From CAYXDO01 sp964463485 (GTDB lineage Bacteria > Myxococcota > Kuafuiibacteriia > Kuafuiibacteriales > Kuafuiibacteriaceae), in contig CAYXDO010000084.1 of assembly GCA_964463485.1 (NCBI GenBank), forward strand, positions 1 through 46,012: 46,012 nt of DNA. Reading direction: 5' to 3'. A model generated the notes under the pieces. It worked only from the letters and a program-made list of their open reading frames with translations. It had not been told where the DNA came from and did not search any database. A program made the translations under genes and the position numbers. Below are positions 27,817 through 36,973 of this stretch, one piece after another. Numbering within the stretch: the first letter of the stretch is position 1; every line of letters starts with the position of its first letter.

Positions 27817-29178
27817 ATGAGCCCTCATCGAAGTGACCGGGCCGCCGCGCTCGTGTGCTGTTTTGCCGCGGCCTGCGCCACCTCGTCGCCGAACACTGAG
27901 GAGATGAGGGCGCCTTCGAGACTGGCACCGGTCCCAGGCGTCGTCACCGCCGACATTCAGGCAGGCATCGAGGCTCACGTGGACGCGAAGGTCACCGAGG
28001 GCGGCGGCTACTTTCACCTCCCGTTCGAGCAGGGAACGCTGAAGCTCCGGCTGGTCCGGGTGCACACCGAATACCTCTCGAACCTCGGCCCTCGGAGGCA
28101 CTTCGCCTGCGTGGACCTCGCGGACGTCAGCGGAGACGTGTTCGACGTCGATTTCTTCATGTCGGGCGACCCGGGGGCCATGACGGTCACCGAGACCACC
28201 GTACACAAGAAGAACGGGCAACCGTTCTACACGTGGGACCAGAACGACGATGGAACCTGGCATCAGCTCCCGATGGACGCCGCCAGCCATCATCACCTCG
28301 GCGTCGTGCAGGGCGAGGACGAGTTCGTGTTCATCTATCGAGCGACCCTGCCGGCGCTGACCACGTCCGCGCGCATGTGGGTCCCGCTCGCGCAGACCGA
28401 TCGCTTCCAGACGGTGGCGATCGAGTCGATGCGAGCGCCGGGGAGAAAGCGCGAAGTCGAAGATCGCGACCACGGAAATCGAGTGCTCGTCCTCGATCTG
28501 GGGCCTGAAGACAGCCAGCAGCAACTCGAGATCCGCTACCGCGTCAAGCGGCTGGAGAAGGCTGTTTACGAGGCCGAGAGCTCCGAACGAGAGAAGTACC
28601 TCGCTCCAGAGAGATTGGTTCCCTCCGGCGAGAAGTTCGACGAGATCGCGACTCGGGTGCTCCAAGGGAAGAAGACGGAGCTCGTCCGCGCCCGGGCTCT
28701 CTACGACCACGTGATCGACCAGATGCGATATATGAAACACGGCACGGGTTGGGGGAACGGAGACGCCGTGTACGCCTGCGACATCAAGACGGGCAATTGT
28801 TCCGACTATCACTCGTATTTCGTCGCGCTGGCCCGCGCCGCCGGGATCCCCGCGCGCTTCGCGATCGGCGCCGCGATCCCGTCGGAGCGCAATGACGGCG
28901 GCGTCGATGGGTACCATTGCTGGGCTGAGTTCTACGCCGAGGACAAGTGGTGGCCCGTGGATATCAGTGAGGGCGACAAATATTCGAGCTTGGCCACTTA
29001 CTATTTTGGCCACCACCCGGCGAACCGCATCGAGCTCAGCCGTGGGCGCGACCTGGTCGTCGATCCCGCGCCAGAGTCCGGGCCGATCAACTTTCTCGCC
29101 TATCCCCTCCTCGAGGTCGGAGGCCGCATCGTGCGCGCCAAAGCTGAGTTCGCCTTCGAGCGCAACCGAGCTGGTTGA
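27817..29178 (+). CDS. Transglutaminase-like domain lipoprotein
   Basis: The product has 453 residues. The signal peptide ends in the lipobox FAAAC (Cys 20). Residues about 30-270 form a beta-rich domain. A transglutaminase-like (papain-fold) domain follows, with the expected triad: Cys 328 in TGNCSDYHSYFVALARAAG, His 367 in GYHCWAEF, Asp 382 in WWPVDISEG. The N-terminal helix around 300-320 (RARALYDHVIDQMRY) is the usual start of this fold. Such extracytoplasmic enzymes cleave or cross-link proteins or peptides; the substrate is unknown. It is 9 bp after the GEHP lipoprotein, so they probably share a transcript. Confidence 0.85.
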   Translation: MSPHRSDRAAALVCCFAAACATSSPNTEEMRAPSRLAPVPGVVTADIQAGIEAHVDAKVTEGGGYFHLPFEQGTLKLRLVRVHTEYLSNLGPRRHFACVDLADVSGDVFDVDFFMSGDPGAMTVTETTVHKKNGQPFYTWDQNDDGTWHQLPMDAASHHHLGVVQGEDEFVFIYRATLPALTTSARMWVPLAQTDRFQTVAIESMRAPGRKREVEDRDHGNRVLVLDLGPEDSQQQLEIRYRVKRLEKAVYEAESSEREKYLAPERLVPSGEKFDEIATRVLQGKKTELVRARALYDHVIDQMRYMKHGTGWGNGDAVYACDIKTGNCSDYHSYFVALARAAGIPARFAIGAAIPSERNDGGVDGYHCWAEFYAEDKWWPVDISEGDKYSSLATYYFGHHPANRIELSRGRDLVVDPAPESGPINFLAYPLLEVGGRIVRAKAEFAFERNRAG

Positions 29179-29187
29179 GCGCGTCAG

Positions 29188-29673
29188 TTGAGCTCATCGG
29201 TCCAAAACCGTCAAACTCATCTGCCAAGCCAGTGGCACGACGCTCTGGCGCTTCTCGCCCAAGAGGGCGCGGCCCAAACCCTCGGAATGAGTACGGCCGT
29301 GCTCGATCGACTTGCGGATCAGGCCAGCGCGCTGATGAGCCACGGCAGGGTGGAAGCTGCGAGCGCCCTGTTGGAGCAGCTCACCATGCTCGAAGGAACC
29401 AACCCACGGGCGCCCTTCTTGCTCGGCGCCGCTCGAGCCACCTCGGGTGACTCGTTGGGTGCGATCGCGGCCTATTCCGAAGCCTTCACACGCGCGGTCG
29501 CCCTGGAGGCTGACGGGTTGTGCCAGCGGATCCTCTTTTTGAGGGCCCAAGCTTTCGCAGAGCTGGGCGAGGTCGGCAGCGCTCGGCTCGACTTGCAGGT
29601 CGCGTCGACCGGCTCCGATCCGCGCATTTGCCAAATGGCGGACGCATGGCTCAAAGAGTTGGAAGGCCTATGA
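29188..29673 (+). CDS. SycD/LcrH-like type III chaperone-type TPR protein
   Basis: The product has 161 residues from the TTG at 29188, close to the usual 160-170 of SycD/LcrH chaperones. I kept this start instead of the ATG at 29287 because EGAAQTLGMSTAVLDRLADQ aligns by eye with the N-terminal G-G-T-I-A-M-L segment of SycD. Three TPR units follow, including ALMSHGRVEAASALLEQLTM and the typical FLLGAARATSGDSLGAIAAY. Class II chaperones of this type bind translocators or effectors encoded next door. The stop overlaps the next gene (ATGA). No other type III secretion gene lies in this window, so the assignment rests on the fold and context. Confidence 0.65.
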   Translation: MSSSVQNRQTHLPSQWHDALALLAQEGAAQTLGMSTAVLDRLADQASALMSHGRVEAASALLEQLTMLEGTNPRAPFLLGAARATSGDSLGAIAAYSEAFTRAVALEADGLCQRILFLRAQAFAELGEVGSARLDLQVASTGSDPRICQMADAWLKELEGL

Positions 29674-30836
29674 CCGCATTGCCGCCTCGCCTATCGATTC
29701 GCCAAGCCGTCATCGGAACCGGGCAGTCCACGGCCGATCCGATGATCGCCGACGGAACGTTGGCGAGGCGGGCGACGGCGCTTCAGCACGCCGCGGTCGC
29801 AAACGAGGAGGCCGGCCGGGCCTCGAAGGCCTTGTCTGCGCTCGCTTCCATCAGCCCGTGGCAGCTCGCTGCGGCCGAGCCGTCGCTCCTCTCCGATCCG
29901 AAGGCGAAGGCCCTCGCGACGCCCGAAAACGCCGCGGCGCTGCGGGACCACCTGCGCGCGCAACTCTCCGGCGTGAGCCCTTCGGATCATGCGCGCCTGA
30001 TGAGTGCGCTCGCGGAGCAGGCGATCTTCTCAGGCGACGCGACCGGATTCGCCCAACTCTGCCAAGCCCTTCAGGCTCTAGGCGCTGCCGAGTCGGTAAG
30101 GTCCGCCTACAACGCGCAGGTGCGGGCGCTGCCGCAATATCAAAAAACGCAGCTCGGGGTGACTTCCCTCGACGAGACGCTCTTTGAGGCGTCGAAGGGA
30201 TTCGTCGCTATCGGAGCTCCTCGCGTCGCCGGGGCCCTGGTTCGCGCGCTCGAGGCGCAGCTCGGCAGGCTAAAGACGGTCGAGTGGCCACCCGGCGACC
30301 CTCGGCAGCCCACCCACGCCCAGATCCTCGGCGCGCTCGAAACGCACCGCCAAGCCCTCGGGACGATGTTGGCCGCCGTCTCGGCGTCGTCGCCAGCTGC
30401 GACGTTCGCGGCGATGCTGGACCAAGCCACCGATAGCGCGGTCGTGTGCGGGCACCTCGTCGCCCGCGCGGACGAGCTCACCGCGCCCCCGCCGAGCGAA
30501 GGGCCGATCGAGGGTGCTGTCTTGCGCCACGGCGCGCTGGCGAACAGCTTCCGGTGGGACACGAGGAGATCGGACGACGATCGAAGGTTCGAGGAGGCCC
30601 AGCAGAACCGTGAGCTCCTGAATCACGACGCTGAGCGACAACGCTTCGAACGCGACCAACTCAATCGGGACGAGGCACGCATCGAGGCCGAGCGAAGGCA
30701 GTGGCAGGCCGATCAAGCGCGCCGAGACTCCGAGCGCATGGCCTACGAGCGAGACCGTCAGCGACGAGACAACCAGATGTGGGAAGCGAGGCGCGAGCAG
30801 GAGCGGCTGGACAATCTCAGATGGAACGACCGCTGA
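29670..30836 (+). CDS. Likely partner or cargo of the SycD-like chaperone
   Basis: The ATG overlaps the chaperone stop by 4 nt; the product has 388 residues. The N-terminal 60 residues (MTALPPRLSIRQAVIG) are moderately polar and would fit a chaperone-binding region. A middle domain of about 230 residues is helical and Ala-rich. The last 85 residues are a charged helix with many Arg/Glu/Gln residues (for example AERQRFERDQLNRDEARIEA). No signal peptide or membrane segment is present. No family was recognised. The tight coupling with the SycD-like protein makes a secreted substrate or translocator-like protein the best guess. An internally deleted copy of this gene is present at 35198-35491. 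Confidence 0.6.
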   Translation: MTALPPRLSIRQAVIGTGQSTADPMIADGTLARRATALQHAAVANEEAGRASKALSALASISPWQLAAAEPSLLSDPKAKALATPENAAALRDHLRAQLSGVSPSDHARLMSALAEQAIFSGDATGFAQLCQALQALGAAESVRSAYNAQVRALPQYQKTQLGVTSLDETLFEASKGFVAIGAPRVAGALVRALEAQLGRLKTVEWPPGDPRQPTHAQILGALETHRQALGTMLAAVSASSPAATFAAMLDQATDSAVVCGHLVARADELTAPPPSEGPIEGAVLRHGALANSFRWDTRRSDDDRRFEEAQQNRELLNHDAERQRFERDQLNRDEARIEAERRQWQADQARRDSERMAYERDRQRRDNQMWEARREQERLDNLRWNDR

Positions 30837-30844
30837 GGGCACGC

Positions 30845-30892
30845 CTGGGACCGCAGGCATCTTGCCGGCGGCTATTTGGCCTGCGCTCCCAG
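30845..30892. terminator. Hairpin between convergent genes, same repeat family as at 15 kb
   Basis: A 14-bp stem with one mismatch pairs 30845-30858 (CTGGGACCGCAGGC) with 30879-30892, around a 20-nt loop. The sequence matches the core of the 15187-15374 inverted repeat. It lies after the partner gene and before the convergent end of lipoprotein copy 2, so it probably ends transcription from both sides. Confidence 0.65.
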
Positions 30893-30924
30893 CGTCGGTG
30901 AGACACTGGGCCCAGGAGCGGAGT

Positions 30925-33537
30925 CTACCGGCCGAGCACGACGGACAGGACTCCGGCGCCTGACCACGCCGCAAACGTGTCTCCTGGTGTGTCGAAGACT
31001 CGCCTGACTTCGTGGCCCACCCTCACGTATCGTCCTTCGTCGAAGGACAACACCAGACCGTTTACGCCGACCATGAGCAACCCTCCGCTGCCGATCGCCA
31101 AACCTGCTCCGTTGGCAGCGAGCTCGAAGTCAGAGCTCGCCTCCTCGACCTTGCACGTCCGCATCAACAGGTCCTCTCCAACGACCTCACCGAGGCAGGG
31201 CGCGCCGACACTCACGAGCTGAAAAACTCGCGCCCGCGCCAAGCCCTCGAACGCCGTTTTCGGCAGGTCGATCGTCAGACTCACTCGACTCGGAGTCTGA
31301 AGCAGGATCGAAGAGACTACGCCCGATTCTGCGTGCCCTCCGAGGTAGGGTCCCAAGTGTGCCCCATACCAAAATCCAGTGGCGGCTAGACCTCCGCCCG
31401 AGGAAGGAACGACGCGGACGAGGCTCGCGCGCCCGCCGACCCACGCGACGCCTCCGTTCGCTCGAACGAAGGTGAACGGCGCAGTCGCCTCGAGCGGAAG
31501 GCGCTCGACCTCCGTGGTCCTCGGGTCGTCGGCATTGACTTCGATCGGAGTCAGCGTCAACTCTCCCCGAGTGTCGAGCTCGGTGAGCGCCGCTCCATGG
31601 GCGAGCACGAATCGCCCAGCTCGAATCTCCGCCGCGTCCCTGATCGGAGCGAACCCATCGAAGCTACGAGCCGCCGTGGCGCCGTCCGCACTCAGCTTCA
31701 TCACCCACGCCGACCCATTCGAGGACCCGAAGACCAGAGCGTCCCCGCTCGATCCCATCACCGCGCCCACCGCCGCCGCGCCGAGCGGAAGCTCGGGAGT
31801 GAGGGGTCCGGCGACGATCTCGCACTCACGACATTTCGGACCGATCGTCACCCGCGCTCGGGGGGCTCCTGGTCGCAGCACCTCGATCACACCATCCTGA
31901 CGCTCCGCAGCCAAAGCTCGAACAGCTGGGTACGTGGGCTGGGAGACGGTCTCGATCCGCGTCGACGCGTCGATTCGATACAGGGACCTCTCCGCGTCGC
32001 CAGAGACGGCCACCCAGGACCCCGCGACTCGAAGCTTGTTCATTTGTCTTCCAATCGTCGGATAGAGCGCTCGAAGATCTGCAGACTCGACGCCGAGTGA
32101 GAGCTCGCTGAGCGCTCCGTCGTACTCGAAGGATCGAGCGCCGAAAGTGGCCACCAGCCGATCCGTGCCGGGCAGTCGCACCACCGACTGACAGGACTCC
32201 GAGCTCGTGGCGACCAACCTCGATTGGAGCTCAGGCAGACGGATCGACACCAGGGCTCCTGCGAACTCTCGGTCGATGCTCATGGTTCCGCACACCAAGG
32301 CTTCCGACCCCAGCGTCTCCATCCCGACTACGTCGAACCAGAGCGCCGAGCGCCCGTCCGGCCAGCGAAGCCCTCCCTCGGGCCGCTCAGCGGACTGTTC
32401 GTCGAGAAGGCACTCGAACTCGTCACCCGACGACGCCACGAGCCCGCCTCGGCCACCCACGGCGAGCACCGCGGAGGAGGTTGAAGCAAAGCCGGCGATC
32501 TTCACGTGACTAGTCGAGCCGAAGTGACAGTCCTCGGTGTCGCGGAAGGCGAGCCGCCGACAATCGAGCCCCTCGCACAGCCCGATCGCCGGCATGAAGT
32601 CACCGAGGCGAGTTCTGATTTCACCACCGACGAACGTGCGACCTCCCAAGGTGAACATCGAAGTCGCGAGAATGTCGATAGGTGGCTCGATCGTTCGCAG
32701 CTCTACGCCCGCATCGGAAAGCCGGGCCCGCTGCCAACGCGATCCGCTCCCGACCATGGCGCCGTAATCTGTCGTGACGATCACGAACCCGTCGCCGTCG
32801 GGGGCGGGAGCAACCGCCCGAAGTGGGCCCGGCAGAGTCATCGGTGTGATGACGAGCGGACGATCTGGAGTCGCCGTGGCCAGGTAACTCTCTCCGACGC
32901 GCAGGATCGCGCCTTCCGAGCTCATCGCCGTACCCAAAAAGCTGTGCGGCGACCCTTCGGGGAGAATCGGACAGACGGTAAAATCCAAGCTCGACCGCGC
33001 CACCGGCTGCACGAGCGCGGGACAAGCGCCCCCCCACCGAATCTCCGTGCCGCTCCGGAGTCTCTGGATCACTTCCTCCTCCAGCGGCTCCGTGAGCTCG
33101 TGACCGCGGAACGAGCGAACCGGCTCAGTGTGGATGGCGCAGCGATCGCCGTCGTGAACGAACGCCGGGTCCGAGCCCACGGCCGGAGCCAGACAGCCCG
33201 CGCAAGCGTCGTCCCGAGCCGGCGCCTGTGCCGGCAAGATTTCGGCGGCCTCGAATCGCTCGGGGTCGACCGGAGCTCCCTCCGTGTCGATGAAGTCGCT
33301 CGGATGGACCACGAACACGGCCGCGACCATGTCCGAGCTCAGCTCCAATCTTCGGAGCGCGCGTCGACCGGACTCCACCGCCACGACGTGGCCGCTCGTG
33401 TCTCCGAAGGCCACGACGATGCGCGAGCCCTCGGGCGCTTCCACGGAGGTGAAGTCGTTCGAGCACCCGAGCCCGACACTCACCAGGACCATCACCGCGA
33501 CCATCAGACCGCGCAGCACCGTATCGTCATCGTACAT
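30925..33537 (-). CDS. Large lipoprotein of the paralogous family (copy 2)
   Basis: The ATG at 33537 gives a normal signal peptide with lipobox VGLGC (Cys 25); an ATG at 33504 is a shorter alternative. The product has 870 residues. The family cysteine pattern is kept: CAGC at about 112-115, then GDRCAIH (C133), 18 residues later. Copies 1 and 3 have 17. The later Cys pair is less regular here. The remainder is beta-rich, with repeated blocks that look like a propeller. It is transcribed towards the convergent chaperone/partner genes and is divergent from crcB, 68 bp away. Function is unknown; a surface-exposed role is inferred from the lipoprotein signal. Confidence 0.75.
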   Translation of the reverse strand: MYDDDTVLRGLMVAVMVLVSVGLGCSNDFTSVEAPEGSRIVVAFGDTSGHVVAVESGRRALRRLELSSDMVAAVFVVHPSDFIDTEGAPVDPERFEAAEILPAQAPARDDACAGCLAPAVGSDPAFVHDGDRCAIHTEPVRSFRGHELTEPLEEEVIQRLRSGTEIRWGGACPALVQPVARSSLDFTVCPILPEGSPHSFLGTAMSSEGAILRVGESYLATATPDRPLVITPMTLPGPLRAVAPAPDGDGFVIVTTDYGAMVGSGSRWQRARLSDAGVELRTIEPPIDILATSMFTLGGRTFVGGEIRTRLGDFMPAIGLCEGLDCRRLAFRDTEDCHFGSTSHVKIAGFASTSSAVLAVGGRGGLVASSGDEFECLLDEQSAERPEGGLRWPDGRSALWFDVVGMETLGSEALVCGTMSIDREFAGALVSIRLPELQSRLVATSSESCQSVVRLPGTDRLVATFGARSFEYDGALSELSLGVESADLRALYPTIGRQMNKLRVAGSWVAVSGDAERSLYRIDASTRIETVSQPTYPAVRALAAERQDGVIEVLRPGAPRARVTIGPKCRECEIVAGPLTPELPLGAAAVGAVMGSSGDALVFGSSNGSAWVMKLSADGATAARSFDGFAPIRDAAEIRAGRFVLAHGAALTELDTRGELTLTPIEVNADDPRTTEVERLPLEATAPFTFVRANGGVAWVGGRASLVRVVPSSGGGLAATGFWYGAHLGPYLGGHAESGVVSSILLQTPSRVSLTIDLPKTAFEGLARARVFQLVSVGAPCLGEVVGEDLLMRTCKVEEASSDFELAANGAGLAIGSGGLLMVGVNGLVLSFDEGRYVRVGHEVRRVFDTPGDTFAAWSGAGVLSVVLGR

Positions 33538-33605
33538 CGACCCGAGAAGAAGGCGAATGCCCGGCGTGCTTGACAATTCTGCGGCCCCCGGACACGCGAC
33601 CGGCG

Positions 33606-33989
33606 ATGGAACGACTCGTCTTGATTTGCGCGGGCGGCGCGCTCGGAACCGGCGCGCGCTATCTCGTCACGGCCTGGGCAGTAGCACGATTCGGGACCTC
33701 GTTCCCCTTCGGAACACTCATCGTCAACATCGCGGGTTGCCTGCTCATGGGACTGGTGATGCAGGCAGCCGTACTCATCGCGGAGTTTCCGCCGAACCTC
33801 CGCCTGGGCCTCACGACTGGGTTTTTGGGCGGTCTGACGACCTACTCGAGCTTCGCCTTCGAGACGACTCACCTCTTCCGCGGGAGCGAGCGGATGGGTG
33901 CGGTCCTGAACTTCGGACTCACTACGGTCGCGTGCTTCGCTGCCGTCGCGCTGGGGATGACACTGGCGAGAGGCTTCGTGGGGCGATGA
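33606..33989 (+). CDS. crcB: Fluoride channel Fluc
   Basis: The product has 127 residues, the normal length of a single Fluc subunit, with four membrane helices. Family motifs are present: GGALGTGARY (10-19), GTLIVNIAG with N41, and GFLGGLTTYSSF (72-83), which contains the TTYSSF segment lining the fluoride pore. The dimer exports fluoride ions passively from the cytoplasm. The gene stands alone, divergent from lipoprotein copy 2. No fluoride riboswitch could be folded by eye in the 68 bp upstream. Confidence 0.95.
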   Translation: MERLVLICAGGALGTGARYLVTAWAVARFGTSFPFGTLIVNIAGCLLMGLVMQAAVLIAEFPPNLRLGLTTGFLGGLTTYSSFAFETTHLFRGSERMGAVLNFGLTTVACFAAVALGMTLARGFVGR

Positions 33990-34047
33990 CGCTCGCCTAA
34001 CGAAGAGCGCAACTCACCCGAGAGACTCAGCCTACAGCTCAGCCCTC

Positions 34048-34088
34048 AGCGTTCAGCTTGGTGCATACTCGGCTGACGGCTGAACGCT
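34048..34088. terminator. Hairpin between crcB and the Uma2 gene
   Basis: AGCGTTCAGC at 34048-34057 is exactly complementary to GCTGAACGCT at 34079-34088, with a 21-nt loop. It sits between two convergent genes and ends 6 bp before the Uma2 stop codon, so it probably serves both as terminator. Confidence 0.65.
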
Positions 34089-34093
34089 TACGC

Positions 34094-34888
34094 TCAAGAC
34101 GCTGGTTCGATTCCGAGCGAACGTAGCTGATCGCGCAGCACTTGGCTTCGCCGCTCTGCATCGGACTGTTCCTGTCTCGCCTCGAGCTTCTGTCGCTCCG
34201 CTTCAGCCCGCTGTCGCTCCGCGTCAACTAGCTGCTGCTCCGCGTCAGCCAACTGCTGCTCCGCCTCGGCCCGCTGCCGCTCAGCCAGCTCGGCCCGCAT
34301 CCGCTCTTCGCTGCGACTCGTGAACGGCGTGCCGTCTCGATGCCGAATCACCAGCCGCTCGCCCGGCTCGAACCGAATCCCCAGCCGCGGGCTCACGAAG
34401 CCAACCATCGAAGCCACGGAAACCAGCTTGCCGTTCTGTCGAACGAAGCCAAAAATCTGCTCCGGCTCGGGATCGATGACGTAGTACTCCTCGACCCCGA
34501 AGCCCTCGTAGAACAGGTGCTTCTCGACCATCTCGCTGAACCTGTTTCCAGGCGACAGCACTTCGAAAACGACCTGTGGAGCGACGCCGTCCTCCTCCCA
34601 CTGCTTGTAGGATCCTCGGTACCCTTTCGGGCGTCCCAGCGCCACTAGGACGTCGGGTGCCGCCCTCGTCTTCGGATTCCCCTTTTGTGGGTACCAAAGT
34701 ATATTTCCAGCGACGAAGTCCGGAATTGCGTCATCGATGTTCAGCTTGACGAGGACGATGAAATCGAACTGCTTGGTGTTGTCGGCCATCGGCTGCCCAT
34801 CACTGTCCGGATACTCGACCTCGTCATCGAGGTCAGGCTCGATGCGAGGCCGGTCTGCGGTATACGGGAGATTCTTCTCCACGTGCAT
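34094..34888 (-). CDS. Uma2-type (DUF820) PD-(D/E)xK nuclease with coiled-coil tail
   Basis: The ATG at 34888 (MHVEKNLPYTAD) was chosen; a longer TTG-initiated form would begin at 34930. The product has 264 residues. The restriction-endonuclease-like core shows APDVLVALG (D79), VVFEVLSPGN (E109), and a lysine in VEKHLFYEGFGVEEYYVIDP (K123), the typical active-site order of Uma2 family proteins. Residues about 190-264 are a Gln/Glu/Arg-rich coiled coil (AEQQLADAEQQLVDAERQRA), a common extension in this family. Uma2 proteins are very abundant in Myxococcota and cyanobacteria, but their biological role is still unclear. The gene appears alone. Confidence 0.85.
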   Translation of the reverse strand: MHVEKNLPYTADRPRIEPDLDDEVEYPDSDGQPMADNTKQFDFIVLVKLNIDDAIPDFVAGNILWYPQKGNPKTRAAPDVLVALGRPKGYRGSYKQWEEDGVAPQVVFEVLSPGNRFSEMVEKHLFYEGFGVEEYYVIDPEPEQIFGFVRQNGKLVSVASMVGFVSPRLGIRFEPGERLVIRHRDGTPFTSRSEERMRAELAERQRAEAEQQLADAEQQLVDAERQRAEAERQKLEARQEQSDAERRSQVLRDQLRSLGIEPAS

Positions 34889-35197
34889 GATGTCCAAGTC
34901 TGCATCTGGCTGCTTCGGTGAGCAAGCCAAATCACGCTCGCTGGAATACCCAACCGAGACCTAGCCTCAGGTCGACGACGAGTCGGCTCGAACCCATCTT
35001 CGGCGGCGTCGAGGCCGGGCAAGACGTCTCGATCTGCGGAACCATCCCGATCCACGAACGCGTCGAGCAAATCTCGTTCGATGAGTTAGCACACGACGAC
35101 TACGGCGACAGATACATGACCCCTTCCAATTCCGAGCGCTGCCCCCCTCCGATTCCGAGCGGTGCCTTCGCTCAGTCGCGCGGTCTCGCTCGCTCGA
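34889..35197. other. Stretch without a recognised gene
   Basis: About 310 bp between the Uma2 start and the ghost copy. A few ORF pieces are open in several frames, but none shows family motifs, a start with a ribosome binding site, or a signal peptide. It presumably holds the Uma2 promoter. Confidence 0.4.
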
Positions 35198-35491
35198 CCG
35201 GTTCCGATCTGCGCATTTGCCAAATGGCGGCCAGATGGCTCAAAGAGCTAGAAGGCCTGCCATGACCGCATTGCCGCCTCGCGTATCGATTCGCCAAGCC
35301 GCCATTGGAACCGGACCGTCCACGGCCGATCCGATGATCGCCGACGGAACGTTGGCGAGACGCTCGTCGGCGCTTCAGCACGCCGCGGTCGCGAGCGCAG
35401 AAGCCGGCCGGGCCTCGAGGCCTTCTCCGACCTCGCCGTGGCAGGCGCGAGCAGGAGCGGCTGGCCAATCTCACATGGAACGACCGCTGAG
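35198..35491 (+). pseudogene. Internally deleted copy of the chaperone/partner junction
   Basis: From about 35198 to 35430 the sequence closely matches 29608-29832: the last codons of the SycD-like gene, the ATG and the first ~55 codons of the partner gene. It then jumps, at GCGCGAGCAGGAGCGG, to the last ~48 bp of the partner gene (35443-35491 matches 30789-30837). About 950 bp in between are gone. The join shifts the frame, so the remaining ORF (MTALPPRVSIRQAAIG) ends in foreign sequence. This is a clear duplicated and collapsed remnant, not a functional gene. Confidence 0.85.
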
Positions 35492-35536
35492 TATCTCGGC
35501 GGCGCGAAGCACCCCACGGATCCAGCTGAGTGGCTC

Positions 35537-36973
35537 ATGAGTATGTTGTCCGAAAAGCGGGTCGAGAGTATGACAGCCAGCGAACTAGAGTGGCTGGTCG
35601 CAGTGATGCTCGACGAGTACCTGACCGCTCCGGAGCTGAAGGACCTGTGCGCAACTCGAGGTTTTCCGGCGGCGGGTCCGTCGAAGCGCGAGTGGGCCGC
35701 CGTAGCCAAGGCCCGTTTTCTCGAACCCACTGGGCTCCGAGAAGCGATGGCCAAGCTCGATCCGACCTGGGTGAAAGTCATGCACCGATTGGCCGTGAGC
35801 CCTTCGCCTGTCCGACTGAGGCTGCTGCGTCCGTTTCTGGAGCCGGATTCGAGCTACACGGGCGACTACCGAGTACTCTGGCGTAGAGTCACCGCAGGCC
35901 TCCTGTCGAGGGGCGTCGTGTTGGCCGTCGACGGCGGCGCGGATCCTTGGGTCGACAGTCGCTTCGGCCGGTTTCATCTTCTCGTGCCACCGAGCTTCTC
36001 GAGTTACTTGCCGCCGTTCCCCATAGAAGCCATGAAGGTGTCGGGCCGTGGACATACGGGGCGACTGAGCCATTCGCTGAGCGCCGCGATCGAAGCCTTC
36101 ACGAGTATGTCCCTCACCGGGAACAAGCCCGGATCGACGTGGGCCGGGCGGATGGCGAGTCAGCTTCAGCTGAATGCCGGTATTCTCACCCTCTCGCAGG
36201 TCGAGCACCCAACCCTCGAGGCCATTTCGAGGACCGTGGAGCGGATATGGTACCAGAGCCTCGTGCCCCAAAAGGCCGGAACCAATTCGAGGGATCCGAA
36301 GCAGGGCAACGACGCCGGCATGGTGACTCACTACGTCTTGAGGCATCTCCAACCCGAAGCCGCGTGCTCGGCTCGAGCGCTCGCCAAGTCCATCGTGCCC
36401 TTCGGGATGACTGTAACTCCGGCCGACATCACCGCCTTCTGTGATGTCGGCGTCGAGCTCGGCCTGCTCGAGCGCTTCGGAACGGGCGGAGAATCGCTGT
36501 TTCGAACGAGCTCCGAGGCGAGCTCCGTGACTGGGTCGGTCGAGTTTGGGAGCGAGCTCGGAGGCGCCTTCGTGGCAGCGCGAACCGCTAGCCTCTTGCC
36601 CTTACTCCAAGTCGCGACGGTCTCGCGAACGACGATCAAACCCGGCGGATTCTTGTTCGAGCCGGATCCTATTCGGGCGGGCCGGAGTTGGCACGAGCTC
36701 CCGCATCAGCTTCAGGCCGGACTCAGAGCGGCCTCCAAAGCCTTCGACGAGACCGCAGGACTCCTCGAAGCTCGCAGCGGGCAAGTGATCGTCCATCGGG
36801 GTCTCTCGATCCTGTGCGTCGAGGACGCCGGACTGCGGGCCTTGTTGCTTCTGCGATTTCCAACAGCGGTCCGAGCGCTCGAAGGTGAGTACATCTCCTG
36901 TCTCGCGGGCGCGGTCGATGAGTTGGTCGCCTTCGCGAAGAAGGAAGGCTTCGTATCCAGGAGATTCTCGTGA
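35537..36973 (+). CDS. SAP-like domain protein, first gene of the XPB operon
   Basis: The ATG at 35537 is the first good start after the ghost copy; the ATG at 35570 is an alternative. The product has 478 residues. Residues about 29-62 (LTAPELKDLCATRGFPAAGP then KREWAAVAKARFL) match a SAP-type helix-extended-helix, usually a DNA-binding unit. The rest is helical and not recognised; it contains patches such as GMVTHYVLRHLQPEAACSAR resembling winged helices. The stop overlaps the next start by 4 nt (GTGA), so it is coupled to the helicase-associated gene. In this operon a DNA-binding adaptor or loading role is a reasonable inference. Confidence 0.6.
   Translation: MSMLSEKRVESMTASELEWLVAVMLDEYLTAPELKDLCATRGFPAAGPSKREWAAVAKARFLEPTGLREAMAKLDPTWVKVMHRLAVSPSPVRLRLLRPFLEPDSSYTGDYRVLWRRVTAGLLSRGVVLAVDGGADPWVDSRFGRFHLLVPPSFSSYLPPFPIEAMKVSGRGHTGRLSHSLSAAIEAFTSMSLTGNKPGSTWAGRMASQLQLNAGILTLSQVEHPTLEAISRTVERIWYQSLVPQKAGTNSRDPKQGNDAGMVTHYVLRHLQPEAACSARALAKSIVPFGMTVTPADITAFCDVGVELGLLERFGTGGESLFRTSSEASSVTGSVEFGSELGGAFVAARTASLLPLLQVATVSRTTIKPGGFLFEPDPIRAGRSWHELPHQLQAGLRAASKAFDETAGLLEARSGQVIVHRGLSILCVEDAGLRALLLLRFPTAVRALEGEYISCLAGAVDELVAFAKKEGFVSRRFS

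Noticed and set aside
32506..33573. Plus-strand ORF of 355 residues opposite lipoprotein copy 2
   Set aside because: No domain or signal; high-GC shadow of the gene with a clear lipobox and family cysteines on the other strand.
33538..33610. Possible fluoride riboswitch before crcB (GGCGATGG near the start)
   Set aside because: The motif overlaps the start codon itself and no pseudoknot partner or CTGATGA-type 3' element follows, so the resemblance is chance.
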